Shown in pieces: positions 52,486 to 62,900 of a stretch of 64,000 nt of DNA. Origin of the DNA: Hawksworthiomyces lignivorus (lineage: Eukaryota > Ascomycota > Sordariomycetes > Ophiostomatales > Ophiostomataceae); assembly GCA_002917075.1 (NCBI GenBank), contig NTMA01000023.1, positions 1 through 64,000 of the forward strand, given 5' to 3'. Within the stretch, counting starts at the first letter, position 1; each line of letters opens with the position of its first letter. Under the pieces are notes generated by a model, which did not search any database, was not told the DNA's origin, and saw only the letters and a program-made list of their open reading frames with translations. The position numbers and the translations under genes were made by a program.

Positions 52486-53186
52486 GGCTTTCCTAAGAGG
52501 ATTGAAGGCGAGATTGTCTTCTTTGACGGACGCGATATCAACACGGATGGTATCTATCTGTAAGTCCTACCTGGAAGGCATCGCTTCTGGTTCCCCAAAA
52601 AAAAAAAATTCGAGAAACAGGCACAAGTAACCGTTTATGTCACAGCGGTAAATACACCTACCAAGATAATATTCCCAAGGAGAAAATGACCGAGGTGTAC
52701 ATGGAGAACTTCGATACCGAATTCCGCAATATCGCCATGGCTGGCGATATCCTGATAGCAGGCTTCAACTTTGGCAATGCAAATCTATCTCACCTTCCCT
52801 TACTGTAGAACATTCTCTATCCTGGCCTAGAGATCCTGAAGAGAACAGGCTGCAACAGCCATCTTGGCGAAAGAGATTCCTCTCGTCGCAGCTGCCAGTT
52901 TTGGCAACACCTCCAGCAGTAACAGCATCAACAACGCTTTACTTGTCGTCGAACTCTCCACACTTGTGCAGCGTCTCCGCGAAACGTTCAAGGACTAGGA
53001 GAAAGTCTCGACTCGCCGCACTGGCAGGCTGTTGCTCTGAGACATTCACCGCTCTAATGTTATCATTCCTGAGAAAGATGGCCCTTCACGGGAACAGAAA
53101 GTCGGCGAGATGTCCCCATCGTGCTGAAGATTATTGCTTGCGGTAGACTGGAGGGCCGGGTCAAGGCGAAGATGTTAGTCAGATAG
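52486..53186 (+). pseudogene. Homoaconitase (LYS4) C-terminal fragment, degenerate
   Basis: A decayed piece of the swivel domain of homoaconitase, the lysine-biosynthesis enzyme converting homocitrate to homoisocitrate. Recognisable in order: GFPKRIEGEIVFFDGRDINTDGIY (from 52486), an 86-nt intron-like gap with GTAAGT and CACAG (52560-52645), GKYTYQDNIPKEKM and GDILIAGFNFG, a non-matching stretch of about 75 nt, then [25 protein letters not shown] and LVQRLRETF, and a final block ending KIIACGRLEGRVKAKM. It has at least two in-frame stops (TAG at 52996 and a TGA in place of a Trp codon near 53037) and a one-base frameshift near 53115. The catalytic [4Fe-4S] domains are absent, and the Gly-Cys-Gly-Ser-Ser-Arg loop after GFNFG is replaced. 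Similarity begins only about 12 bp from the 5' end of the oppositely oriented tRNA-Ala gene. The intact parental gene must lie elsewhere. Confidence 0.85.
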
Positions 53187-55592
53187 TGACGCCAAAGCCT
53201 TTGTAATGCAAGCAAAATAATCTCTGGGCTCGCCTTCTCCAAGGAAAATGGCGTCTTCAGACACTTCCAGGTATATAAATCTGTGTCATGTTTGTCGAAT
53301 ACAAGTCTTTTGGAAAAATCGGTGTTCAGCCTTGTTTCGAAAAAGAGATGAGCTGGACCCTTGAGCCGCAGCGCAGCTCACCGCAAAAGTGTCATTTAAC
53401 AAGGAAGTCACATGCAGGTTAGCCGTTCATTTTGATGGAAAGCTTCTTTTTCCATGCCTGCTCGTCATCTATTTAGTCTTCAATGGTACCCATCAGCATG
53501 TCAACCGGAATTGAATCGTACTTGGGCTGCAGGTCTATCTCACTAGAGAGAAGGCATTCGCTGGCAGACCGGCCGGAGAAATATGTGGCAAAATGAGCAG
53601 TCAGAGATCATTTAATCCGGACCGTCGATCCTAGAGACACGGCCTAGATTCTGTTGGAACGCCTAGAAATCTTTCTGTACTTCGTCTCTTATTTGCTGCT
53701 ATTTGCGTGTTTACTTTCTTAGCTGAACCTGGTCACCTTACGAACTGTTTTCAATAGAAGAACATAATAAGACACCCTGATCAGCCAAACAAAAGTGAGG
53801 GATACGAAAAGGGTAGGATGAAGTTCCGCATGTTGAATAGTTGACGTTTGTGTGCTTGATGCAAAGAGACTATCAGCGCGACAAAATCATCAGACAGTGT
53901 GGCATTTGGTATTTCTTGCAAAGGATGCTTGCTTTCCTTCAGAAAAGTCAAGTTGAGAGATCTTCTCTCGCGCTCTTTAGAAGCGGCCTAGGTAACAAGG
54001 CCCTTGCAGGAGATTAAGTCAAAAGGAGAAAAGATGAATATTGCTAAATTCTCCCTAAACAACGTGGCGCACATGCCGCTCCCCTCCCTCGCTAAGTGTG
54101 CCGCATTTTCGCTCTTGTCAGTGGTTCTGGGCACGAAGCAAAGTGTGGTAGACAGCGAACCATTGTACCTCCGTCCCGTCTCATTGTCTTATTAGAGTGT
54201 GTACATGTGCGTGAAGGTGTGTGTATGTGCACGTATCGGCACCGGAAAAGTCCCAGAAGGATTCAGGGTCGAGATATGAAGGGGTAGCAGACATTACGGG
54301 AGCAGAAAAAGCTGTATGGCAAAATACTCCAAAGAACAACCGAAACAGAGACACATCTGATTGTGAGACCCCCGAAAATAAATCGAGACGGTTAGGATTC
54401 AACGCCTCACGATACGTTTGTCCAATCGTTTCACGTGAATGAAACTGCCGCGATCGCTTGCCTCTGGTTTCTTTTTTGTCTTCGAATCCTTCTCTCATAA
54501 GTATGAATTTTGTCTCGGAACAATAATACAGGCGACAAACACATGGTCCCCTGCAGTGCAGATATTTATTGCATTAATTATGAGAGAAGGACGTTTTTGC
54601 GAGAAGCTTCAGCACAGTATTTGGAAACACAACGTCAGATGGAGAGACTGTCGATGTCGTGAGGTGCCGGCCGTCGACGCAAAGAGTATTACTTCCCTTT
54701 CGGGCTGCACTTTTCGCCGGCAGCTTTTGGAGATATCTGATCGCAGAGGCGAGGGCACAATCCACGGACTTGGTGTTGAAAACCACCTTTTTGCTCTTCC
54801 AGTCAATGCACAGCACCCAGGACGGCTCCGTTGCGGCCTTCTCATTCTCCCGCTATTACATGGTTCGTTTTCCCCATTGGTAAAGAAAGAACCGCCAAAT
54901 ACGCTTATTGTGCTGCTATCGTCCCGTGTCTGTTGTAACAAGCTGCAGTCGACCCTTTTCATGATATTGATTTTTGCTCCAGAAGTTGTGCACCCTGCAT
55001 AAATGGAAGAAGATACAGAACCTGGGCAACATCTCACGGGCAAGCTCCCCGCTCCCCCCTTGTTTTGTGTTACCCTCTCTTGTGCCGTGTAAATCATGTC
55101 ATATTGTCCATGTAGAAACGAGAATGTTAATAAACGAGGGCCTGTCCTGATAATACTTTGTTAAGATGTCTACACTATGCTCTGGGTGACCGGAGGTGTG
55201 AGATCTCATGAGGATGGGCATAGATAAAGAAGATAACAAAAGGACCAGCACGGGTATAATATTCAGACGCACTGCACTGAGTCCTACTTTTATTTTGTTT
55301 CTCCTTTAAACTATTGGTAGAGCTGCATACCTTATTTTTACTCCTTTCAAGAAACAGAAACGGTCCTCTTTGTTTTCTTGGCTCGGCTTCTGTCTTCTCC
55401 AAATTCTCCGACGTTTTGATTTGCCTTATTACTGATCTTTGATTCTTGTTTTCTCTTCTCTGCTCTCATTTTATCTCTTACTTCATTCCTTACACGCAAG
55501 ACTTGCATTGAAGCCTATTTTCTATCTTTCCTTCACCGGATCCAAATGATCTTCCCTCATTGTACTACTGCTTAGACATAGCAATCTCCGTC
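53187..55592. other. Intergenic region with a second small coding relic
   Basis: About 2.4 kb with no intact gene. On the minus strand 53613-53419 reads as protein-like sequence with one internal stop (separate entry). The stretch 54000-55090 has short frames on both strands but no resemblance to known proteins. The last 300 bases are pyrimidine-rich and form the promoter of the MFS gene. Confidence 0.45.
53419..53613 (-). pseudogene. Unidentified coding relic
   Basis: On the minus strand a frame of about 64 codons reads like part of a soluble protein (FSGRSASECLLSSEIDLQPK then YDSIPVDMLMGTIED), is interrupted by TAA at 53475-53473, and continues IDDEQAWKKKLSIKMNG to a second TAA. I do not recognise the family. 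The sequence has no start codon or clear splice sites at its upstream end. It lies 230 bp from the homoaconitase relic on the opposite strand and may be debris of another gene. Confidence 0.3.
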
Positions 55593-57535
55593 ATGGCAGT
55601 TGAAACAGAGAAAGACGTTGTTCGACAGGCCGAGTCTGGCCTTGACCAGAATGCCCAGGATTCTTCTGATCCTAGTGCCGATGACCCGAAAGAGACAGTC
55701 TCTTGGTCTACCTTGATGGCTGTTTTTGTGCGTCGTATACCAGCACATCCTGATGCTTTTCTCTGCCCACATTTTTTATTATATTTTTATTTCTCACTAA
55801 CATTTCCAGTTTATGGGCCTTTCGTATGTCCCTTGCATTAGTGGTGGCCTACTGCTACCGAGCGGCATCCTTCAACAGATTGGTCAAACATTGAACGACA
55901 CCGAAAACATATTGTGGATTCCAGGCGGCTGGTCTGTGGCGTCCGCTGTGTCTTTCTCGATTGCCGGCGGCTTGAGCGACATTTTTGGCCGGCGCTACGT
56001 TCTGCTGTTTGGACAGCTGCTGACGCTGATCGGCGGCATTGTGGGTGCCACGGCGAACACGACAGTGATTGCGGCGGCGGGCTCGACCATCATCGGTTTC
56101 GGAGCAGGTGTCATCTTTGTGTCCTACCCAGGTATCCAGGAGCTTCTGCCGAACAAATATAGGTAGGTTATTTAGACTAGCGCTCTGTCTTATTCCCTTG
56201 CTTTTGTTTCTCAGCTGACAGTCTTGTTTCAGAGGCGCTGGCATCGGATGGACAGAGTTCTGTATCAACATCCCCTGGGGCTCCCTCAGCGTCTATTTGG
56301 GAACGCAGCTGCTTGTGCACGCCTCGTGGCGCTGGTGCTACTACATCACGATCATCTACACAGTCGTCGTCATCGCGGGCACGGCCTACTTTTATTACCC
56401 ACCGTCGCACCCTCAGCACGATTATGACAAATCTCGTTGGCAGGAATTCGTGGAGCTCGACTTTATAGGATTGGGCCTCTTTGCCGGTGGACTGACCATC
56501 TTCCTTGTGGGCATCACTTACCTTGGCCGCAGTGATTACTCGGTCGCCATGGTAGCGTCGACCATTATCATTGGCGCCCTTGTGTTTATTGCCTGCTTCG
56601 TATACGACTTCTCGTCCATCCCACGCAACCCCATCTTCCCGCTGAAGCTGTTCAAGCTGTTCCGCGAGTTCACCGTCCACCTGGTCATCCTCTTCGTCTC
56701 GGGCATGATCTGGCAGGCAGTCGTCACGCTGGGACCCCAAGGCACGCTGTATATGTTCACCAACGACCCCATCCAGATCGGCGTGACCCTGATCCCGGCC
56801 AACTTCTCGGGCACGCTAGGCGGTTGGCTGCTGCCCTCACTCGTGCACTACATCCGCCACGTGCGCCTGCAGATCCTGTTCGCGCTGGTCGTCCAGACCG
56901 TTTTCACCGCGTCTTACTCCGCCGTGGTGCCCGACAACCATGCAGCCTGGTCCGCAATGCAGATCTTTGGCCAGAGCTGCTTCACATGGGTGACCAGCCT
57001 GGCCTACGTCGCCTCGGGCCTCTTTGTTCCTGTTGAGGAGCTTGGCCTGTCGGCCGGTCTGCTGGGCACCTTCCGCAGCGCTGGCGGCTCCGTGGGCAAT
57101 GCCGTCTTCAGTACCATCCTCAACAGCGCCGTCAACCGCAACCTCGGCAACAACATTGCAGGTGCCGCCCTGCATGCCGGCTTTGACGCCGATAACCTTG
57201 AGGCGCTAATCCCGGCCGTCATACAGAACGCCGTTGGCGTCCCCCACGCCTTTGACGCCGTGCCAGGCGGCGTCAGCAGCGACGTGGCCACCGCTACCGC
57301 CGCCGCCTTCCGCAACACTTACGCAGACGCCTTTCGTATCGTCTTCTACTCTATGATCCCCTTTGGCGTGCTGGCCTTGGTCTGCGCCTGGTTCATCCGC
57401 GATCCCAGTCACCTGCTCAACAATCACGTGGCCGTGCATCAAGAGAAGGAGGTCCTGGCTGGCATCGACCACCGGCACGAGAAGCCAGGAGCCAGCGACA
57501 CCGTGCAGCCTTCCCCCGTTGTTGGTACAAAATAA
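55593..57535 (+). CDS. MFS efflux transporter, TRI12/DHA2 family
   Basis: Three exons, 55593-55727, 55810-56162 and 56233-57535, with introns of 82 and 70 nt, give 596 residues. It is a 14-helix proton-coupled exporter of the plasma membrane, in the family that includes the trichothecene pump TRI12 and siderophore-type transporters. A hydrophilic acidic N-terminus of about 40 residues is followed by helices. MFS motif A (GGLSDIFGRRYVLLFG) lies between helices 2 and 3, and motif C-like Gly-rich helices and a conserved W-R-W-C-Y-Y-I block follow exon 3's start. The C-terminal tail is hydrophilic with a His/Lys-rich end. All junctions are in frame and the protein looks intact, in contrast to the two disabled genes to its right. 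The substrate is unknown; a toxin, sugar-like metabolite or siderophore are options. Confidence 0.92.
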
Positions 57536-58362
57536 GAAGAAAAGATGGTAAAATACTGTGAAATGCTATACCAGCACGAAAATTCGTAGAACTGGTAGTC
57601 AGTGTTCAAAGGAACACATGAAAGATGAATATTCTTGAAAAGGCAAATAGGGATACTGATTGGGTACCTTGTCTGGAATTTGTTGTGTACCGAATCGTTC
57701 GATATGCCGTAGTGAAGGAAGTGACTATATATGCTGATGATTAGCTACAATTAATGTTATAAGATTCCCATAGCCGTTAAAAAGTTGATTTATAGCTAGA
57801 CGTGAATATCTAGGCTGTCCGGTATTAATGGTGTGTTTTAAGTTGAGCATCTCGCATGGGCCGACAGCTGAATTTAGGAACAGAAACGTGCCAGAGGAGC
57901 CATAGAAGGGTAAGCAGCACATATCCTATAATAATAGATAGACTAATCAAGATGAGGAGTTCCTAAAACGAGACAAAAGAAGAATCTTGAGACCAAACAT
58001 CTCGATGGACATCAGGTGTGTGTCCAAGGGCCGTGTAAATCAATCGGACATAAAAAGCGGGCCATTGTGGGTCGACAAATATGTCCGGACCGGACGAAGA
58101 TGCATCGGGGAATTTTGTATTGGACCTCGAGTCGCAGGATATCCGCATGGCATTAGCTACCCCAGATCGGACCGGGCATTGCCTGCGGAGGTACGGAGGC
58201 TCGACAATAGGCCGGGGTAGCTATAGAAGCTCAACATGGGGCGAGAGAGAGTAAAAGCTGAGCTATCTGTCATACGACTTCGATTTTACTGTTCAAGTCT
58301 CTCTCCAGACGAAAACACATTCCAACATAGTCGCGCGCAGACAGTCAAAAACTACACCAGAT
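57536..58362. other. Intergenic region with a putative zinc-cluster binding region
   Basis: About 830 bp. The left part is AT-rich. The right part, 58080-58225, is GC-rich with several CGG/CCG triplets, a direct repeat of CGGAGG and a flanking 10-bp inverted repeat (separate entry). No gene is seen. Confidence 0.5.
58154..58223. promoter_or_regulatory. 10-bp inverted repeat flanking CGG triplets
   Basis: TAGCTACCCC (58154-58163) and its exact reverse complement GGGGTAGCTA (58214-58223) bracket 50 bp that contain CGGACCGGG and a direct repeat CGGAGG-TA-CGGAGG (58186-58199). CGG triplets in repeated arrangement are the usual targets of Zn2Cys6 regulators. The element is 140-210 bp before the oxidoreductase ATG and about 620 bp after the MFS gene. 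A Zn2Cys6 gene, now disabled, lies 1.6 kb away. Binding is inferred. Confidence 0.35.
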
Positions 58363-59684
58363 ATGGCTAGCCAACGTCGTCTGAAGGTGGCTCTTGTCGG
58401 TCTTGGGCGCCTGGGCGTCATTCGCGCACGAATCTTAGCGTTTGAGCAGCCACGAATCGAGTTGGTGGCGGTTTGTGATACCAAACCGGGCACAGACAAG
58501 TGGCCGGCAGAGAATCTGCCAACCACAATCAAGTTCTTTTCAGATGCATAGGACATGCTCAAGAACAGTGGTGCAGAAGCTGTACTGATTTCAACGGCGA
58601 CGGCGACGCACGCTCCGCTTGTTATCAAAGGACTGCACTTGGGACTGGTTGGTCTTGCATCATTAAAGGATCAAATTTGTTTTTGAGATATGTGTCTGAC
58701 TATCCGTCTAGCATGTTATGTGCGAGAAGCCTATCTCTGTGGATGTCATCACAACCGAAGAAGTACTGGCTAAGGCTAAGTCAAAGCCGGAACTCAAATT
58801 CTTGGTTCCCTTTAGTCGGCGATGTGAGATCAATCTCGAGATTGAAATTTATGATATTAGAACAAACTAACTCTATGTTCAGACGACAATTCATACCGCG
58901 AGGTCAAGAAATTGATCGAGAATGGCGATCTAGGCGAGGTGCATGCTGTGGAATCTACTTGTCTCGACCAGCAAGACCCAACTGGTGCGTTGTTCGTATT
59001 GTATCACACCTGTTGGTCTGGATAGATAACTAATTATTAGGCTTCTTTGTCAATTTCTCTGCACAGTCTGGCGGTATCTTCGTCGATATGGGTGTGCACG
59101 ATGTAAGTATTCGTTCCTTGACCTAACTTCAAGTAATAGAGGAAGTAATCTAAACTGGCGGCACAGATTGACATTGGTCGCTACTACCTGGACGTGACAA
59201 AGGGGCTTGCAAATCCTCGCAAGCAAGTCAATTGAGTCGTAGCCGTTGGCCAGCAGGCCGTTTATGGCGAGTTGGCTAAGTTTGGCGACTGTGACAACGG
59301 CTTTGGGGGCTAGTAGAGTTTGCCAACGGAAAGGTGCTCACGATACATGTCGGACGTACCCTGACCAATGGCTTCGAGGGCGGCACGCGCATTTGCGGCA
59401 CAAAGGCTCATTCCATCGTCAGTGGCAACTCGACCATCAACCGCGTCGAGCTCCGTGACACGTACGGTGTGCGTACCGCCACCACGCCAGACGCATTTGT
59501 TCTTTACGACCAGTCCTTCCGCTACGATCTGGCCGAATTTGCGACGGCCGTCCTGGACGACAAGCCCCTGACCTGCGTACCCGAAGATGCCTTAGAGGCT
59601 GCTAAGATCGCCACTGCTCTGCAGTACTCATTCCGCAATGGAGTGCCCGTCTACTTTGACGACGAGGGTCTCCCGATAATGTAA
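58363..59684 (+). pseudogene. Gfo/Idh/MocA oxidoreductase (inositol 2-dehydrogenase-like), disabled
   Basis: Five exons can be read, 58363-58647, 58712-58823, 58883-58984, 59041-59102 and 59167-59684, all with GT-AG borders; intact it would be about 359 residues. Family features are an N-terminal Rossmann motif VGLGRLGVIRARIL, the CEKPIS motif, and the catalytic stretch GGIFVDMGVHDIDIGRYYL with the Asp and His of inositol-type dehydrogenases. Three lesions break it. TAG at 58549-58551 lies in the cofactor domain. TGA at 59233-59235 probably replaces an Arg CGA codon. The G-run at 59305-59309 has five Gs where six are needed, and this creates the tandem TAG TAG at 59311. Similarity is otherwise high, so decay is recent or the reads are faulty. 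Such enzymes oxidise or isomerise inositols and sugars with NAD(P). Confidence 0.85.
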
Positions 59685-59962
59685 ACAAAGTCGATAGACT
59701 AGCTGGAAAAAGCTAGCGAGAGCTTGGATAGAAAAGAAAAAGTTTGCATATAGATATAAACACACATTTAAAGTGCATGATTCAACTAAAATATTTTTAC
59801 ATACGCGCAGTGTGTTTTCTTCCTTATCACTTCGATACGCTAAATTCACGTACGACGTAGGTAAGGGTGTCCTGGGGTGTTGTTCCATGTTGCTACGTAA
59901 GCTTTTAAATTGAACAACAAACGGCGAAGAAACAGTGAAGAAATTCAAGCAGAAGATTGTAT
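59685..59962. other. Convergent spacer
   Basis: Short AT-rich 3' region shared by the oxidoreductase relic (plus) and the zinc-cluster regulator (minus). Nothing else is seen. Confidence 0.5.
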
Positions 59963-62900
59963 TCACTCTGCAGTGGCTGCTTCTGGTGTAGGCCCAAACA
60001 CATCTTGCACCCACATGGGATCCCAAAAGTCAAGAAGCTGACAATACAATCACATGGAAGATTAGTCCTAATTTGTTCTTCATATAAAAAACTAAAGGCC
60101 CAGTTAAGTAATGGCCACTCACAATATCGTTAGCCGAGTCTAGTGGCATTGCAGGAAAGGTGGCTCCAGAAATATTCGTATTGTACGTGCCCAGCTGTCC
60201 CGGGATCAGGTGGTGGTAATGCTGTGGATGGTGATTGAGTTGCTGGTGCTATTGTTGGTGACGTTGATGGTTACCAATGATGTCGTGGGGAGTCCGTGGC
60301 GTCGAAAAGTTGGCTACTATCTCCGAGGCAGTTGGTGTCTGCAGGAGCGGAATTGTCCGGATAGTCTTCTGTTGGCCCGCTCGTTCGATGAGACGAGTCC
60401 GCAATCCGAGCAGCTCTAGATCATGGTCCCCGTCAGCACTACTACCAGCGCCGCTGTCGCCGGTAGCACCCACACCGCCGCCGCCACTGCCATCACCGCT
60501 ATCACTGCTGGTCTGATGATCCACAGACGTAGAGGAAGTAGCGGTGTCACGACTCGATTGGCAGCTACCACTGTTATCTTGCTGGGATGTTGTTATTTTC
60601 AATGATAATGACCTTGCTGCCTCAGCTATCTTGGCTTGCGCTCTCGTTCGCAGGTTCATCAGCCACTGCAAGTTACTTTTATAGCGCGGTGTATTGGCCC
60701 CTTGTTGCAGCAATGAAGTGAACAGACTAATGGCGTTGTCAATCTGGGTGACCACAAAACTGGCCATGACATTCCGGGGATCCCGTAAGACGAGGGTGCC
60801 TAAGCACAGGGCCGAATTGAAGACATGATACTGAACGAGAGGGAGAGTAGTAAGCATCTTATACCGTGATTCTGGCGACATATAGTAAGCTGGATAATAA
60901 TTAAAAACGGAAACGTACCCAAAAGTTCCACTGCCTGGTACTGACTGCTGGAAATCGAGAGTGAATGTCGGTCACAATGGCGATGAGAACCTGACACCAA
61001 TTTTCCAAGAATGTTAGTTCTACTCTTTAAGATAAGTAGGCGTACTCTCAAATCGGATCGCTAGCCGGATTGCTGTAGAAGTATGTCTTCTTACCGCACA
61101 TCTTTCAATAACAGTATAGAACGATTGCTGGTATACTGATTCAGTGCCGTCTAGGTAGAGAGCTTTTGCATAGTATGGTCGATGCAAGTTAATGACGGTC
61201 TCGGCGATATTGAGTGCAAGATTAGTTTGCTGGTTGCCTTGTGTCAGTTTCGGCAATTCTCCTTCCTTTCTCCCTCCTAAGTAGCAAGATGCTACTTACT
61301 CGAAACGAAATAGTTAATGACCTGGATGACGGCTCGGGAGACTCTTCTATTGCCTTTTCAACCTGCGGGTAGCGAGATGGCATAGACAACATGGCAGTGC
61401 AGCAGCGTAGCGAAAAGGGAACATTGCTTTCGAAGTTGCGGCTGTTGTTTGCCGTGTTAGTTTTGGAGGTGAACGCTCAAAAGAGAGCGCGAAATTAGCC
61501 AAAGAATGTGAACTGTGAAGCACACACATACAGTCGTTGGTCAAGTTCCATAACATCCAAATACGATGGTCTTCGTACTTTCATGGCCATGTTGAGAATC
61601 CTAAAGTGATATGATCAGCCCAAAGAATAAGTCGTCAAAGTATTGTTCTCGATATTACGGCACATCGTCCATTTACTCACTCAGAAGATAGCTGTGATAA
61701 CTCTAAGCGGACAGTTGAGTAGCATTTTTCGCCATTAGGCATTGATGGTTCCGCAGGAAATGCAGTGTCACAGTGGTCGGGGTTGATGGCGGATCTGGTC
61801 TGGAGGTTAGAATTTGTGCACCCATGAAATAGAGTGAATTGTCGAGATAGAAAATAACATAATGGGTTAGGCATGCATACGGCCTTGAAAAACAGTGTGC
61901 CTGGAAGATATCGGCCGCATTACACTCTTAAAACACTTTGCGTCGCTCCTCAGCCACATTTTCCGGCAAATTCCAGCGGTCTCCGTCTCTGTGCATGCCC
62001 ATCTAGAGAAGTATCATCAGTACCTCAACTCTTTCTGTGGCTCTCAAAGCGTGAACTTTACCGCCTGGATCAATCTCATAACCAGGCCCCAAAGCGGCCA
62101 AGCATGGTCACCTGGCCGGCCCTTATCTAGCTGTCTGCCTATGTGTCAGCACCAAAGAATGAGTGTGAAGAATACGCTGCAGGTGATTCATGAAACTGGT
62201 CGGTATCGTATCACGTACAAATGCAGATGTGCCATAAGGTGCTGGTATACAAATGTCAGAAGAGAACCAATAACAGAACATGATTTTTCTACGAAACTCA
62301 CCAGCGTCTGCAGTCCTGCAAGCGTGTTATTCGACATAAATCCACCCTTCACCAGTGCCCGCTCGGAGAGATGCAGCCAGTCTTCGGCAGAAGAATCACA
62401 GTAAGGCATCTCGATGTTGTGGAAAGTTCCCATTGCCATAATAATAAACACCAGTGCCATCTCTTGGGGGTCAATCGGTGTCGAATGCAAGCTCTGCTTT
62501 TCCGCTTGCTGGTAGACGCGGTCAAATGTCTTTTCAAACTGGGCCTTGGGAGCAACGTCATGACTAATTGCTAATCTTTAGAATCTACTTGCAGATTAAC
62601 AAAGAGGAAAGGGCCAGGAGACTTACTGCCACGCACAATAGCGATAGTATGACTGGACCAACATCCATGCTTCGTCGCGCGGCGGCAGACAGGACAACAA
62701 TTGGCGCGTGCTGATACTGGCCGGACTGGAGTTGAACGGGAAACCGATGGAATTGACAGCTGGGGAGGTGCTAGAAGGTGGGATAAGGGTCGAGCTGTCG
62801 GGAGAAGGGGCACGAGAGACCCACGGCGTCTCCGTCGTGTCTTGCATCTCTGATTCTTTTAGCCACTCGCTGCCTGCAGTCGGCCCTAGATATCTGGACT

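Noticed and set aside
60123..60251. TAG in the regulator's Gln/His run as a programmed readthrough site
   Set aside because: The following bases are CAC, not a CARYYA-type or CUA context, and a second stop lies upstream, so ordinary loss is more likely.
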